Source: Struthidea cinerea (lineage: Eukaryota > Chordata > Aves > Passeriformes > Corcoracidae). From it: a stretch of DNA of 64,000 nt. Below are positions 63,380 through 64,000 of the stretch, in pieces (positions within the stretch are counted from its first letter, which is position 1; each line of letters opens with the position of its first letter). The translations under genes were made by a program, and so were the position numbers. The stretch lies in contig VZTI01004617.1 in the NCBI GenBank assembly GCA_013397865.1, forward strand, positions 948,116-1,012,115, given 5' to 3'. The notes below the pieces were generated by a model that made no database searches, was not told the origin of the DNA, and saw nothing but the letters and a program-made list of their open reading frames with translations.

Positions 63380-64000
63380 GTGGGTGTGGCAGGGGGACCT
63401 CAGGGTCTGTGTGCCCAGCATGGTTTAGTTCCCAACTGCTGTCACTGCTCAGGCCAGGAGCTGCTGGGGCTTCCCCTACACCTGAAACTTCTTCCCAGGG
63501 CAGCCTTTGGAGGTGTGGAGAGTTGGAAGAACATTTCCTGCTCTTGGTTGATGTCTGCCAGATGTCGATTCTGTTCCAGAGTTGACATGTGAATTCCTTG
63601 TGTTTGCCTAAATCCTGTGTGGGTTGCCTGAAGTCAAATGAGAACCTTTCTGTTGAAGGCGGCTTTGACACAGCTTTATTCCGCAGTGTGGGCTCTGGTA
63701 TGATTCACTGTTGCCTCTCAGTTGTGTGGGAAGAGCCTGATCAACATACTCTCTTCAAAGTACCTGACAGTGCCTTTTCCAAAATCTTACAGCTGCTCCA
63801 GGAACAGAAATACTTCCTGTTCATTAATTAGTTCCTTGTTTTGTTTGTTATATTGAATTGCCACTGGTTATTTATGCAGTGTGCATGCATGCCCTGAACA
63901 CCTCTATTTAGAAAAATAAAAAGGGGAGAGATTTCTTTGCCCAGGCATGGCTTGCAATATAGTAAAGAAAATGTCTTAAAAGGCAAAAGAATCTTTTACT

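Noticed and set aside
1..64000. CRISPR array, operon or prokaryotic mobile system
   Set aside because: No regularly spaced repeats or bacterial gene organisation; the sequence is vertebrate nuclear DNA.

Overview
The window reads as vertebrate nuclear DNA, most likely from a bird and plausibly a songbird. Evidence: 3' fragments of CR1 retrotransposons in both orientations, young solo endogenous-retrovirus LTRs with 6-bp target-site duplications, long AT-rich intergenic DNA without open reading frames that resemble proteins, and a spliced gene with GT-AG introns and a GC-rich CpG promoter. The species call is inference; no species-diagnostic sequence was identified.

Layout. About 1-55.8 kb is intergenic. 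I found no convincing protein-coding exon or structural RNA there. It holds five solo LTRs (9204-9567, 21919-22290, 39361-40023, 44524-44896, 50345-50733), CR1 fragments, two probable MIR-type SINE fossils (7.7 and 42.1 kb), a long pure-purine pentamer microsatellite (26.7-27.0 kb), a GC-rich block with G-quadruplex-type runs (20.9-21.9 kb) and a poly-T assembly gap (34.1 kb). In human the order is CDH13-HSBP1-MLYCD-OSGIN1, so this stretch probably corresponds to the HSBP1-MLYCD interval. I saw no HSBP1 exon.

From about 55.8 kb to the right edge lies the 5' part of MLYCD, malonyl-CoA decarboxylase, on the plus strand: a TATA-less GC-rich promoter with CCAAT, YY1-type and GC-box motifs, then exons 1-4 (56054-56554, 61574-61686, 62582-62738, 63230-63379). 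Together these make a continuous 307-codon reading frame. The final exon, which should carry the catalytic Ser and His, is beyond the window. Intron 1 (5.0 kb) contains two CR1 fragments and a small poly-G assembly gap. A tail-to-tail pair of CR1 fragments sits directly against the promoter.

No undescribed multi-gene system is visible. The more unusual points are the set of TSD-flanked LTRs sharing a conserved CCAAT/inverted-repeat promoter core, a 47-codon upstream ORF whose stop overlaps the MLYCD start codon, and a GC-rich insertion bounded by a perfect 15-bp direct repeat 1 kb upstream of MLYCD.
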